Assembly: GCA_900169975.1 (NCBI GenBank)
Contig: LT827117.1
Coordinates: forward strand, 50,204 to 114,203
Direction: 5' to 3'
Length of the DNA: 64,000 bases
Origin: Pseudoflavonifractor sp. Marseille-P3106
GTDB lineage: Bacteria > Bacillota > Clostridia > Oscillospirales > Oscillospiraceae
Numbering within the stretch: the stretch's first letter is position 1; every line of letters begins with the position of its first letter. The translations under genes and the position numbers were made by a program. A model generated the notes under the pieces. The model was not told the origin of the DNA. It searched no databases and worked only from the letters and a program-made list of their open reading frames with translations. Positions 17,205 to 27,181 of the stretch are shown here, piece by piece.

Positions 17205-17636
17205 TCAATTCATCGTCCAGGGCTCGGGCTTCTGGGCGGCATACTTGTGCTCGCTGCCGCGGCAGATGTGCAGCCGGGAGAGGGAGTCCTTGGTGATGGT
17301 GTTGCGGGGCATCATGCCGCGCACGGCCAGCTTGACGGCCAGCTCGGGATCCTTTTCCATCAGCAGACGGTAGTTGATCTCCTTCAGGCCGCCCACCCAG
17401 CCGGTGTGATGACGGTAGAACTTCTGCTCGGGCTTCTTGCCGGTCAGGACGGCCTTCTCGGCGTTGAGGATGATGACGTAGTCACCGCAGTCGGCGTGGG
17501 GAGTGTACTCGGGCTTGCGCTTGCCCCGCAGCAGGTCAGCGGCGATGACAGCAGTCTTGCCCAGGGGCTTGCCTGCCGCATCGAGGATATACCACTTGCG
17601 GACAATGTTGCCCTTGTTTGCCATAAAAGTGGACAT
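17205..17636 (-). CDS. rplM: 50S ribosomal protein L13
   Basis: 143 residues from ATG 17636 (GGAGG at the right spacing); the longer frame is leader. L13 signatures: KWYILDAAGKPLGKTA, HADCGDYVIILNAEK, YRHHTGWVGGLKEI and AVRGMMPRNTITKDSLSRL. First gene of the L13-S9 operon. Confidence 0.98.
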   Translation of the reverse strand: MSTFMANKGNIVRKWYILDAAGKPLGKTAVIAADLLRGKRKPEYTPHADCGDYVIILNAEKAVLTGKKPEQKFYRHHTGWVGGLKEINYRLLMEKDPELAVKLAVRGMMPRNTITKDSLSRLHICRGSEHKYAAQKPEPWTMN

Positions 17637-17716
17637 GGTGAAACCTCCAATTTCTAATGCTCGGAAAATGAGCGTTTTCACAGAGAAAGTGCCCCAAACC
17701 TGGACGGTTGGAGCGT
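17637..17716 (-). promoter_or_regulatory. rplM 5' leader, possible L13 autoregulatory leader
   Basis: About 80 nt of leader separate the promoter from rplM. It can form small stems such as ACGCTC-ATTTTCC-GAGC just before the Shine-Dalgarno. Firmicutes carry a known L13-leader RNA at this location; I cannot confirm the fold without a covariance search. Confidence 0.4.
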
Positions 17717-17721
17717 TTTGT

Positions 17722-17750
17722 ATTATAATACGAAGGCATTGAAGTGTCAA
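17722..17750 (-). promoter_or_regulatory. Consensus promoter of rplM-rpsI
   Basis: Minus strand TTGACA, 17-bp spacer, TATAAT. Confidence 0.88.
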
Positions 17751-17862
17751 CGGCTTTTTTGAGTTTTTTAATTTAGAAAGTTAAAATCTCTTGAAATCAC
17801 CGTTTCTCTTCCGAAATCTCTTAAATACTCGGTTTCAATTTTTAAATTTTCGGAGGCGTTTT

Positions 17863-18657
17863 ATGGAGAAAATACTCTCTCTGGTCCGGCGGTGTGTGGA
17901 GGACTACGATATGATCCAGGCGGGCGACCGGGTGGCGGTGGGCGTTTCGGGGGGCAAGGACTCCCTGGTGACCCTCACCGCGCTGGCCAAGCTGTCCCGG
18001 TTTTACCCCAAGCCCTTTACGGTGGAGGCCTTCACCCTGGACATGGGGGCGGTGGACGGCGGGGAAGGCATTGACTTCGGCCCGGTGTCCGGCTACTGCG
18101 AGACGCTGGGCGTGCCCTTTACGCTTCTTCCCAGCGAGATCAGCCACATCATCTTCGACCTTCGGAAGGAGAAAAACCCCTGTTCCATGTGCGCCAAAAT
18201 GCGCCGGGGGGCGCTCCACAATGCCATCGCTCAGCGGGGCATTCGGAAGATCGCCCTGGGCCACCACTTCGACGACGCGGTGGAGACCTTTTTCCTCTCC
18301 CTTTTTTACGAGGGGCGGCTGTCCTGCTTTCAGCCGGTGACCGAGCTGTCCCGCACGGGGATCACCCAGATCCGCCCGCTGCTCTACTGCGGCGAGGGCA
18401 TGGTGCGGGGGGCGGCCCGGCGGAACAACCTGCCGGTGGTGTTCAATCCCTGCCCTGCCGACGGTTATACCAAGCGCCAAGAGGTCAAGGAGCTGGTGGC
18501 CGAGCTGGAGCACAGGTACCCGGGGCTCAAGGAGCGGGTGTTTGGTTCCATGCAGCGCCTGCCCCTGCCCGAGTGGGGGCCCCTGGAGCACCGGAGACGT
18601 CCGCTGGCCGAGGAGGAGCCCGCTGAAAGTGGCCGGCCGGAGAGGCCGAAGGCCTGA
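17863..18657 (+). CDS. TtcA-like tRNA 2-thiolation PP-loop ATPase
   Basis: 264 residues from ATG 17863 with CGGAGG 7 nt upstream. PP-loop VGVSGGKDSLVT (Ser29-Ser34), CSMC motif in NPCSMCAKMRRGAL, GHHFDDAVETFFLSLFYEG, and a downstream Cys (FNPCPADGYTKRQEVK). TtcA enzymes thiolate cytidine 32 of tRNA through a [4Fe-4S] cluster held by such cysteines. Relatives of this size in clostridia are annotated as TtcA-family ATP-binding proteins; the exact tRNA target is not certain. The last about 25 residues are an Arg/Glu/Pro-rich tail. Confidence 0.82.
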   Translation: MEKILSLVRRCVEDYDMIQAGDRVAVGVSGGKDSLVTLTALAKLSRFYPKPFTVEAFTLDMGAVDGGEGIDFGPVSGYCETLGVPFTLLPSEISHIIFDLRKEKNPCSMCAKMRRGALHNAIAQRGIRKIALGHHFDDAVETFFLSLFYEGRLSCFQPVTELSRTGITQIRPLLYCGEGMVRGAARRNNLPVVFNPCPADGYTKRQEVKELVAELEHRYPGLKERVFGSMQRLPLPEWGPLEHRRRPLAEEEPAESGRPERPKA

Positions 18658-18672
18658 ACGCCAACAAAGACA

Positions 18673-18704
18673 GGACCGCCGCCGTGCGTGCACGGCGGCG
18701 GTCC
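18673..18704. terminator. Hairpin between convergent ttcA-like and pncB genes
   Basis: GGACCGCCGCCGTGC and its complement form a 15-bp perfect stem. It has no proper T-run on the plus strand and a broken one on the minus. Confidence 0.65.
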
Positions 18705-18713
18705 CGCGTCTCC

Positions 18714-20156
18714 TCAGCGCTGATTTTTCAGCAGCTGCTGTTTGATGTCCCAGAGCTTCTGAGACAGATCCACATAGTAGTTGTGGGGGTTTTCAAACCG
18801 CTTGACCTCATCCCACTGCAAGTCCACCTGGCGGGCGCAGTAGGCCCGGACCTCTTCAATGGTGGGGACCCGGTAGGCCAGTTCTCCGCCCCGGAAAATG
18901 GGCTGAAGAAGTTCCACCGCGGTGAAATTGGTGAACGTTTTGCGCTTCCAGGTGGCGGCGGGGTCGAAGAGTTCCAGGGGCCTGGTGTCGTCCACCGTCT
19001 CGTCGTGAAGGGTCACCAAGTCGGCAAACGCCTTGCCGTCGTCTCTGTCAAACAGGCGGTAGACCTTTTTAAAGTGGGGAGTCGTAATCTTCGAGGGGTT
19101 TTCGCTGATCTTGATCTTGGGGATGATGTTGCCCTCCGAATCCTCCACTGCCGCCAGCTTGTATACCCCGCCGAAAACCGGCTCGCTGCGGGAGGTGATG
19201 AGCCGCTCGCCCACGCCGAAGGCGTCGATGGCGGCCCCCTGGAGCAGCAAATCCCGGATGAGGTATTCGTCCAACGCGTTGGAGACGAAGATCTTGCAGC
19301 CGGTAAGCCCGGCGGCGTCCAGCATCTGCCGGGCCTTCCGGGACAGGTAGGTCAGGTCGCCCGAGTCCAGCCGGATGCCGCAGGAGGTGATGCCCTGGGG
19401 AAGAAGGACCTCCTGGAAGGCCTTGATGGCGTTGGGGACGCCGGAGTTCAGCACATTGTAGGTGTCCACCAGCAGAGTGGCGTTGTGGGGATAGAGCTGG
19501 CAGTAAGTCTTGAAGGCGGTGAGCTCGTCGGGGAACATCTGGACCCAGGAGTGGGCCATGGTGCCCCCGGCGGGAGAGCCGTAGAGCTCGTCGGCCTGGG
19601 TGCAGGCGGTGCCGGAGCAGCCCGCGATATAGGAGGCACGGGCGCCCAGAATGGCGGCGTCGGGCCCCTGGGCCCGGCGGGAGCCGAACTCGCTCACCGG
19701 GCGGCCCTGAGCCGAACGGACGATGCGGTTGGTTTTGGTGGCGATGAGGGACTGGTGGTTCAGAGTGAGGAGGATGAAGGTCTCCACAAACTGGGCCTGA
19801 ATGGCGGGGGCCCGGACGGTGAGGATGGGCTCGCCCGGAAAGATGGGGGTGCCCTCGGGCACGGCCCAGATGTCGCCGGTGAAGCGAAAGCGGCGGAGAT
19901 AGTTCAGGAAGGCTTCGCTGAAGCATTTCTTTCCGCGGAGGTATTCCAGATCCTCTTCGTCAAAGCTGAGGTTCTCGATATAGTCGATGACCTGCTCCAG
20001 CCCGGCTGCGATGGCAAAGCCGCCCCCGTCTGGAACGGTGCGGAAGAACACGTCGAAATAGCAGATCTGGTCGCCCAGGCCGGTTTGGAAATAGCCGTTG
20101 CCCATGGTCAGCTCGTAAAAATCACAGAGCATGGTGTAGTTGAGATGCTGCTTCAT
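18714..20156 (-). CDS. pncB: Nicotinate phosphoribosyltransferase
   Basis: 480 residues, typical of the Firmicute PncB type. It makes nicotinate mononucleotide in NAD salvage. Signatures: LCDFYELTMGNGYF, FDVFFRTVPDGGGFAIAAGL, EFGSRRAQGPDAAILGARAS, GTMAHSWVQMF (His region), LLVDTYNVLNSGVPNAI and GIRLDSGDLTYLSRKAR (phosphoribosyl-binding loop). The leader (20157-20230) has a near-consensus -10 (TATAAT read leftward at 20231-20236). Confidence 0.95.
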   Translation of the reverse strand: MKQHLNYTMLCDFYELTMGNGYFQTGLGDQICYFDVFFRTVPDGGGFAIAAGLEQVIDYIENLSFDEEDLEYLRGKKCFSEAFLNYLRRFRFTGDIWAVPEGTPIFPGEPILTVRAPAIQAQFVETFILLTLNHQSLIATKTNRIVRSAQGRPVSEFGSRRAQGPDAAILGARASYIAGCSGTACTQADELYGSPAGGTMAHSWVQMFPDELTAFKTYCQLYPHNATLLVDTYNVLNSGVPNAIKAFQEVLLPQGITSCGIRLDSGDLTYLSRKARQMLDAAGLTGCKIFVSNALDEYLIRDLLLQGAAIDAFGVGERLITSRSEPVFGGVYKLAAVEDSEGNIIPKIKISENPSKITTPHFKKVYRLFDRDDGKAFADLVTLHDETVDDTRPLELFDPAATWKRKTFTNFTAVELLQPIFRGGELAYRVPTIEEVRAYCARQVDLQWDEVKRFENPHNYYVDLSQKLWDIKQQLLKNQR

Positions 20157-20327
20157 GATAAAGACCTCTCTTTCAGCGGGTGACTCTCCGCCGAAACGGG
20201 TGAGTCAGCCTCGCGGAAGCGATTTTTTTTATTATAACCCTCTTTGTTTGGAAAAGGAAGCAAAATTTCTGACAGGAAGGGAGAAAAAGGCCCTTTTCTC
20301 GGAAAAGAGGGGCGGTTTGGAGAGAAG

Positions 20328-20363
20328 AAAAGCCCCGCCCCGGCACACAGGCCGGAGCAGGGC
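20328..20363 (-). terminator. Terminator after the TIGR04255-like gene
   Basis: Minus strand: GCCCTGCTCCGGC-CTGTGT-GCCGGGGCGGGGC followed by TTTTCTTC; imperfect 13-bp stem. Confidence 0.75.
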
Positions 20364-20379
20364 GAAAATGCGGGGTGGA

Positions 20380-21174
20380 TCAGGCCAGGGGCGTGGGGCC
20401 CATGGCATCCCGCAGCTCCCGGGTGATGGCGGAGTTGAACAGGCGCACGGCGTGGTCGTGGAGGCTGTCCAGATCGGCGGGGATGCGGTCGGCGGGGATC
20501 TCCTTGTCCAGCACGGAGAAGTCTCCGTCCAGGATGAACTTGGGCTCAGTGTCCTGCTTGCCGCCGTTGAGGAGGCCCGGGCCCGCGTGGAGCTTCATCC
20601 GGCGGTTCTCACCCAGGCTCAGTTCCACATCCAGGGCGCTCTTGCCCACCAGCTTTTCATCCACATCGGGCTCGGACAGGACGCCCACGAAGGGGGTGTT
20701 GATGAGGTCGTCCCACAGCGCTTCCTGAAGTCCCAGGGCCCGGCGGGAGAACGCATTGACATACCGCAGACCGATGCGCTCGAAGAAGGCGGGCCGGTAG
20801 ATCTGGATGAAGAGGGCCAGGACCTTGTCCAGCTTCTGGGCAAAGTCCTCCCACCGGATGTAGCGCAGGGTGGACAGGGCGATGAAGTTCTGGGTCAGGT
20901 TGAGCTTCCACAGCCCGTCCGAGGAGATGAAGTTGTAATTGGTGATGGGGGGCTGCTGCTCCAACTTGGCCTGGGGGGTGCCGGGGTTGACCACCCTGGG
21001 CGGCTGGGCGTCCTGACGGGCCACATAGCGGGGGTAGTCGGCGCGGACGGCCTCCTGGAACTGGGCGGGGTCGGCGCTGCCGATGGAGAGGATGGTGGGG
21101 AAGCGGAGCTGGCAGATGACCTCGATGAGCTGGGGGCGGGCGTATGAATAACGAGTGTTGTCGGAAAACAGCAT
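20380..21174 (-). CDS. TIGR04255-family protein of unknown function
   Basis: 264 residues, fitting the sporadically distributed TIGR04255 family: RPQLIEVICQLRFP at the start, KLNLTQNFIALSTLRYIRWEDF, and the diagnostic FFERIGLRYVNAFSR. No catalytic motif, signal peptide or membrane segment is evident. Members turn up in accessory and defence-associated places, but here it stands between pncB and asnS with no such neighbours. Function unknown. Confidence 0.75.
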   Translation of the reverse strand: MLFSDNTRYSYARPQLIEVICQLRFPTILSIGSADPAQFQEAVRADYPRYVARQDAQPPRVVNPGTPQAKLEQQPPITNYNFISSDGLWKLNLTQNFIALSTLRYIRWEDFAQKLDKVLALFIQIYRPAFFERIGLRYVNAFSRRALGLQEALWDDLINTPFVGVLSEPDVDEKLVGKSALDVELSLGENRRMKLHAGPGLLNGGKQDTEPKFILDGDFSVLDKEIPADRIPADLDSLHDHAVRLFNSAITRELRDAMGPTPLA

Positions 21175-21281
21175 GATAAATTGGCTCCTTTCACAGGTGA
21201 TTGCAAGGCTATTGTAACCGCATTGGGGCGCAATGTCAAAAGAAAGTATCCGGTTTCCGGAGGATGGGAGAGCAGGAAAAG

Positions 21282-21319
21282 CGGCCTGTCCGCGCAGTGC
21301 CGCCCGGACAGGCCGTTTT
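21282..21319. terminator. Bidirectional terminator after asnS
   Basis: CGGCCTGTCCG (21282-21292) pairs with CGGACAGGCCG (21305-21315); TTTTC follows on plus and CTTTTCC on minus. Confidence 0.8.
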
Positions 21320-21325
21320 CTCCGA

Positions 21326-22720
<1,395 letters not shown>

Positions 22721-23259
22721 TGGGTTCTTCCTCTCTACGTTGTTTGTTTCTCTTCCGCGGGATTCCAAAAAGATACCCATATTATAAGGACTTTGGCGGG
22801 AATTTACAAGGTGTTTGTGGGAAAGAGGGCGGATTCTTTGGCTGAGGGGATTGGGAGCGCCGGTCGGGCGGAGCCGCTTGGCTGCGATGTGATCGCAGGC
22901 CTTCAGGTGCGTGGTTCGGGCGGCTGTTCTTTTTTAAAAAAGAACAGCCGCCCGAGCTCTCCAAGAAAAGTTTTACTGACGACCCGTTACGACCGGCTGA
23001 TACGAAGCAGCACTCACAGCATCGTATGCCCCGCTGCCGCTGCCGATTTACGGATCTATCGGAGACAGCGGCCAACCGGGAAGCGCCTGAAAAGCGCGGC
23101 CTGTCAGAGCACGCACACAGGAGGAGCGATCTCCTGACAGCCAGACGGTACCGCTTGCGTTCCCGATCAAAAAGAATGGATTTTCAGGGGCACCTGCGCA
23201 GAGCGGGCAATCACGTTCCGCACGGGCGGCATGAGCTTCTGTCTGCCCATCCCTCCCAG
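22721..23259. other. 540-nt intergenic region without a gene, rich in inverted repeats
   Basis: No ORF here has family support. It contains the 40-nt palindrome at 22916-22955, an imperfect ATACGAAGC/GCATCGTAT stem near 23000-23030, and CTGTCAG/CTGACAG with a nested GGAG/CTCC near 23100-23140. That is unusual stem density. It may be a decayed element, a structured RNA, or the asnS leader; I recognise none. Confidence 0.5.
22916..22955. repeat. 40-nt perfect palindrome
   Basis: TCGGGCGGCTGTTCTTTTTT is followed immediately by its exact reverse complement. Adjacent CTCCAAGAAAAG on one side is reminiscent of dispersed palindromic units in Oscillospiraceae genomes, but no second copy is in this window. 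Confidence 0.85.
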
Positions 23260-24021
23260 CTAGGAGACGGCCTCCGCTCCCACGGCGTAGTCCCATGCGC
23301 CGGAATCTTCCGCCTTGGCGATGCAGTTGGTAAAGAAATACGCCCCTGTCCCAGATCGCCATTTCTCCGCGTCAAAGCCCTCCTCCGCAGAGCCGGAAAG
23401 GGTGAAGAGGACCCCATCCTTCCAGACCAAATGCTCCCGGTCGATGTACCCCGCCTCCGCCAGCTCGTCGAAGGTCCCCTGGATGGGGGCCAGCCCCCGG
23501 TTCTCACCAAACCGCCAGATCACCGCAGCCTTTTCGCCTTGGGTAAGATCGGTCACCTGGGACAGATCCATCCCCATCTGGGTGATGCCGTCGTTGAGGC
23601 CGCTGTCTGTGTTCCACAGGTCCTCCAGCACCCGGAGATAGAGCCCACACCGGTCTTCCCTCCCTCCGCTCTCGGCCTCGAGAGCGGAGACTGCCCCAAA
23701 CCGGGCGGGATAGGTTTCCTGAATGGAGCCGCTGTGACACACAGTCACCCGCATCCCATCCCGCAGATCTGTTCCCGCCGCCTCGCTCCCGTCCAGCGTC
23801 ACCGGTGTCTCCCGGACGCTCAGAGCGTAGAGCCGGCCGTCCTCGCCCGCCAGCAGCAGTTCTCCCGTCTCGGCGCCGTCCGCGATCCGGGCCTCCAGCC
23901 GGGCGGCTGCCTCCTCCGGCGCGGCGGCCTGACCGGGCGTCTCCTCCGCGGTCTCGGCAGCGCACCCTGCCAGCAGGAGCAGGCTGATACAAACAGGTGA
24001 GAAACAGGTCCAAAGTTTCAC
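23260..24021 (-). CDS. Lipoprotein of unknown function
   Basis: 253 residues from GTG 24021, with AAGGAGG 8 nt upstream. Signal peptide with lipobox LLAGC (Cys20). Residues about 40-110 look like a small beta-barrel (LLAGEDGRLYALSV, LRDGMRVTV, GSIQETYPARFG), similar in plan to DUF3221-type OB domains of Firmicute lipoproteins. The second half (IWRFGENRGLAPIQGTFDEL, YIDREHLVWKDGVLF) is a separate conserved region I cannot name. Single gene, divergent from psuK. Confidence 0.75.
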   Translation of the reverse strand: MKLWTCFSPVCISLLLLAGCAAETAEETPGQAAAPEEAAARLEARIADGAETGELLLAGEDGRLYALSVRETPVTLDGSEAAGTDLRDGMRVTVCHSGSIQETYPARFGAVSALEAESGGREDRCGLYLRVLEDLWNTDSGLNDGITQMGMDLSQVTDLTQGEKAAVIWRFGENRGLAPIQGTFDELAEAGYIDREHLVWKDGVLFTLSGSAEEGFDAEKWRSGTGAYFFTNCIAKAEDSGAWDYAVGAEAVS

Positions 24022-24091
24022 GTTTTTGTCCTCCTTTTTGTTTTTAGACGAAAGAAGGTAAATTTTGTTTCCTGTTTTCTCAAATTTTTTC

Positions 24092-24119
24092 TTGACAACC
24101 GTAAAGGAATGGATATACT
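24092..24119 (+). promoter_or_regulatory. Promoter of psuK-psuG
   Basis: TTGACA (24092-24097), 16-bp spacer, TATACT (24114-24119); AGGAGG follows before the ATG at 24165. Confidence 0.75.
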
Positions 24120-24164
24120 AAACTTATGCTTAACAAGTAAACTTTTATAAAGGAGGGCGGCGCT

Positions 24165-25244
24165 ATGACCCAGCGGGAGCGGGAACTGCTCAACTGGATC
24201 GCCGAAAATCCGCTGATCTCCCAGCAGGAGCTGGCGGAAAAGGCGGGGATCACCCGCTCGTCGGTGGCGGTCCACATCTCCAACCTGATGAAGAAGGGCT
24301 ATATCGCGGGCAGGGGCTACGTCCTGCGCTCCGCCTCCTACGCTGCTGTGGTGGGAGGCGTGAACATGGACATCGGGGGCCGCGCCGCCGCGCCGCTGGT
24401 GATGGCCGACTCCAATCCCGGGCAGGTGCGGATGAGCCTGGGGGGCGTGGGGCGGAACATCGCCCACAACCTGGCTCTGCTGGGGGCCGACGTGCGGATG
24501 CTCACCGCCTTCGGCGACGACCTCTATGCCCAGAAGATCGCCGCCTCCTGCGGGGAGCTGGGGATCGACATCTCCCAGGCCCTTCAGGTCCCCGGAGCGG
24601 CCACCTCCACCTATTTGTTTCTCTCCGGCCCGGACGGGGACATGGCCCTGGCGGTGAGCGACATGGACATCTACGACCACGTCACCCCGGCCTACCTCCA
24701 GTCCCGGCGGGCCCTTCTGGACAACGCCCAGCTGATCGTCATCGACACCAACATCCCGGCCGAGTCCATCCGCTGGCTGTGCGAAAATATCCGGGTCCCC
24801 ATCTTTGCCGACCCGGTCTCCACCGCCAAGGCGGTGCGGCTCAAGCCGGTGCTGGGAAAGCTCCACACCCTCAAGCCCAACCGCATGGAGGCAGAGCTCC
24901 TCTCCGGGGTGGCCATCACCGACAGCGCCAGCCTGGAAAAGGCCGCCAAGGTCCTGCTGGACACCGGACTGCGCCGGGTATTTCTCTCTCTGGGAAAGGA
25001 CGGGGTCTACGCCGCCGACCGCAGCGGCGCGCTGCGTCTGCCCTGCTGTCCGGCGGAGTCGGTGAATGCCACGGGGGCGGGGGACGCCTTCATGGCCGCG
25101 CTGGCCTGGGCTTATCTGGAGGGGACCGGTCTGGCCGACACCACCCGTCTGGCCCAGGCGGCCGCCGCCATCGCCCTGGAGGGGGCAGAGACCATCAATC
25201 CCGCGCTCAGCGCCCAGACCGTTCGGGCCAGGGCGGGGCTGTGA
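24165..25244 (+). CDS. psuK: Pseudouridine kinase with N-terminal winged helix
   Basis: 359 residues. Residues 1-60 are an HTH (MTQRERELLNWIAENPLISQ, then ELAEKAGITRSSVAVHISNL), followed by a PfkB-family kinase: VVGGVNMDIGG, RMSLGGVGRNIAHNLALLGA and the anion-hole NATGAGDAFMAALAW. Phosphorylates pseudouridine; the fused HTH suggests self-regulation by a MarR/AsnC-like mechanism (inference). Its partner psuG follows after 43 bp, which supports the substrate assignment. Confidence 0.92.
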   Translation: MTQRERELLNWIAENPLISQQELAEKAGITRSSVAVHISNLMKKGYIAGRGYVLRSASYAAVVGGVNMDIGGRAAAPLVMADSNPGQVRMSLGGVGRNIAHNLALLGADVRMLTAFGDDLYAQKIAASCGELGIDISQALQVPGAATSTYLFLSGPDGDMALAVSDMDIYDHVTPAYLQSRRALLDNAQLIVIDTNIPAESIRWLCENIRVPIFADPVSTAKAVRLKPVLGKLHTLKPNRMEAELLSGVAITDSASLEKAAKVLLDTGLRRVFLSLGKDGVYAADRSGALRLPCCPAESVNATGAGDAFMAALAWAYLEGTGLADTTRLAQAAAAIALEGAETINPALSAQTVRARAGL

Positions 25245-25287
25245 ACCGGAATCCAATCACTCATTTTCAAATCAGGAGGAAATCGAT

Positions 25288-26208
25288 ATGAAGCTCAATC
25301 AATATCTGGACGTCGCCCCCGAGGTGGCCGAGGCCATTGCCCACAACAAGCCGGTGGTGGCGCTGGAGTCCACCATCATCTCCCACGGCATGCCCTATCC
25401 CCAGAATGTGGAGACCGCCCTCAAGGTGGAGGAGATCATCCGGGAGAACGGGGCCGTTCCCGCCACCATCGCCGTCATCGGCGGGCGGCTGAAGGCCGGC
25501 TGCTCCCGGGACGACATCGAGGTGCTGGGGAAAAAGGGCCACGACGTGGCCAAAGCCAGCCGCCGGGATCTGGCCGTACTGGTGGCCCGGGGGGAGGACG
25601 GGGCCACCACCGTCACCACAACCATGATCATCGCCCACATGGCGGGCATCCGCGTCTTCGCCACCGGCGGCATCGGCGGGGTACACCGGGGGGCCGAGAC
25701 CACCATGGACATCTCAGCCGACCTGGAGGAGCTGGCGCACACCCCTGTGATGGTGGTGTGCGCGGGAGCCAAGTCCATTCTGGATCTGGGGCTCACCCTG
25801 GAGTATCTGGAGACCCACGGCGTGCCCGTCATCGGCTACGGCACCAAGGAGCTGCCTGCCTTCTACACCCGGAAGAGCGGCTTCGCCGTGGACTACGAGA
25901 TCGACACCCCCGCCGAACTGGCCCGGGCGTTCCACGTCCAGCAGGAGCTGGGTCTGGGGGGCGGCATGCTGGTGACCAACCCCATCCCCGAGGCGTTCTC
26001 CATGGACCCGGCGGTCATCAACGCCGCCATCGACGAGGCCATTGCCCAGGCCGCCGCCCGGGGGATCCACGGCAAGGAGACCACCCCCTTCCTCCTGGCC
26101 AAGGTCAAAGAGCTCACCGGCGGCGACTCCCTGGACTCCAACATCCAGCTGGTGTTCAACAACGCCCGTCTGGCCGCCCGCACCGCCGCGGAGCTGAGCG
26201 CACTGTAA
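25288..26208 (+). CDS. psuG: Pseudouridine-5'-phosphate glycosidase
   Basis: 306 residues from ATG 25288 (AGGAGG upstream). Splits pseudouridine 5'-phosphate into uracil and ribose 5-phosphate. Family motifs: ALESTIISHGMPYPQN, VPATIAVIGGRLKAG, ASRRDLAVLVARGEDGATTV, FATGGIGGVHRGAETTMDIS and VVCAGAKSILDLGLTLEYLE, with catalytic Lys in the KASRRDL segment. Operon with psuK; terminator at 26335. Confidence 0.96.
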   Translation: MKLNQYLDVAPEVAEAIAHNKPVVALESTIISHGMPYPQNVETALKVEEIIRENGAVPATIAVIGGRLKAGCSRDDIEVLGKKGHDVAKASRRDLAVLVARGEDGATTVTTTMIIAHMAGIRVFATGGIGGVHRGAETTMDISADLEELAHTPVMVVCAGAKSILDLGLTLEYLETHGVPVIGYGTKELPAFYTRKSGFAVDYEIDTPAELARAFHVQQELGLGGGMLVTNPIPEAFSMDPAVINAAIDEAIAQAAARGIHGKETTPFLLAKVKELTGGDSLDSNIQLVFNNARLAARTAAELSAL

Positions 26209-26334
26209 AGGGTGCCTTTCCCGCTGCGGGGATCGCTCTGTCAGATTCGTTCGATCAGGTTTGTTCTATTGGGTTCGTTAGTGGGCGGTTTTCGGCCCGT
26301 CGGAGAGGCGGTTTTCCGCCCCGTACCCACAATG

Positions 26335-26370
26335 CGGATGCCGCCCCGAAGGGCGGCATCCGTTTTTTTT
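26335..26370 (+). terminator. Intrinsic terminator of psuKG
   Basis: CGGATGCCGCCC-CGAA-GGGCGGCATCCG, 12-bp stem with tetraloop, then eight Ts. Confidence 0.92.
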
Positions 26371-26387
26371 CGACGGAGCTCGAAGGG

Positions 26388-27128
26388 TCACTGCCGAACG
26401 GCCAGACAGCAGTTTACCCGCTCCTCCGCCGCCATGGGGGCCTCCGGGTGGGCGGCGTTGTAGGATCGGAAAAACCGGTCTGTGAGCTCTGCCGGGCCGG
26501 GGTGCTCGTAGGCCAGAAAGCCTGTCCCGGCCAGCAGGCGCTCCGGCTCGCCCCGGGTGTAGGCCCCCCGCATCTCTTCTCCGGCGGCCCGGGCCAGCTC
26601 GGCCTGCTCCGGGGCCGCGTCCGCCCGGACCGGGTAGTCGAAGGCCAGGGCGCTGCCCCTGGGCATCCGGGCGGAGAGAGCTGCCAAAAGGCCGTTGAAT
26701 TCCTCCGGCGAAAGGTAGCAGACCAGCCCCAGCAGGGAGCAAAAGGAGCACGCCCGCGCATCAAAGCCTGCCTCTTCCAGCGCCCGGGGCCAGTTCGGAT
26801 CGGACAGGTCGGCGGGGACGAGACGCAGATTTTCCGGCGGAACGGTGCCCGCCCGGGCCAGGGCGTTCTCGGCAAAGGCGGCCCGGGCCAGCGGGGTGGG
26901 GGCCAGACGGCGGCGGACCGCCCAGTTCACGGCCTCCGCCCGGCTTCCGGAAAATCCGGGACAGAAGCAGCCGATCCCACCCGCCAGGGAACCGGCGACG
27001 GCGTCGTATTCCGCTTTTCCCAACAGGGCCTCCGCCATGGAGCCGTCAAAAATTTTGGGCTCCGTCTCCCGGGCGTGACAGGCCCTGGCAAAAGCGCTCA
27101 CCCGCGCGGTCATGCTGCTGTTTTCCAT
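26388..27128 (-). CDS. LCM/Ppm1-like methyltransferase ORF apparently lacking the SAM motif I region
   Basis: 246 residues, GAGGTGATG site before the ATG. The start (MTARVSAFARACHARETEPK, then IFDGSMAEALLGKAEYD) and the end match class I leucine-carboxymethyltransferase-like enzymes of clostridia. Those are usually near 290 residues, with a motif I such as GAGYDTFA between a conserved SPLxRxAFxENAL helix and PENLxFVxVDF. Here LARAAFAENALARAG runs straight into TVPPENLRLVPADLSD, so the motif I strand-loop and the acidic ribose-binding residue appear to be deleted in frame, about 45-50 residues. It is probably inactive, but the reading frame is intact. Confidence 0.7.
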   Translation of the reverse strand: MENSSMTARVSAFARACHARETEPKIFDGSMAEALLGKAEYDAVAGSLAGGIGCFCPGFSGSRAEAVNWAVRRRLAPTPLARAAFAENALARAGTVPPENLRLVPADLSDPNWPRALEEAGFDARACSFCSLLGLVCYLSPEEFNGLLAALSARMPRGSALAFDYPVRADAAPEQAELARAAGEEMRGAYTRGEPERLLAGTGFLAYEHPGPAELTDRFFRSYNAAHPEAPMAAEERVNCCLAVRQ

Positions 27129-27181
27129 GTTTCATCACCTCATCCATTCTTCTTACACCCGTTTCCGATTTGGAACAAGAC

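Noticed and set aside
22980..23260. T-box leader for asnS
   Set aside because: A GGTACCG word is present on the minus strand, but the T-box consensus (GGTGGTACCGCG) with specifier and antiterminator stems was not found.
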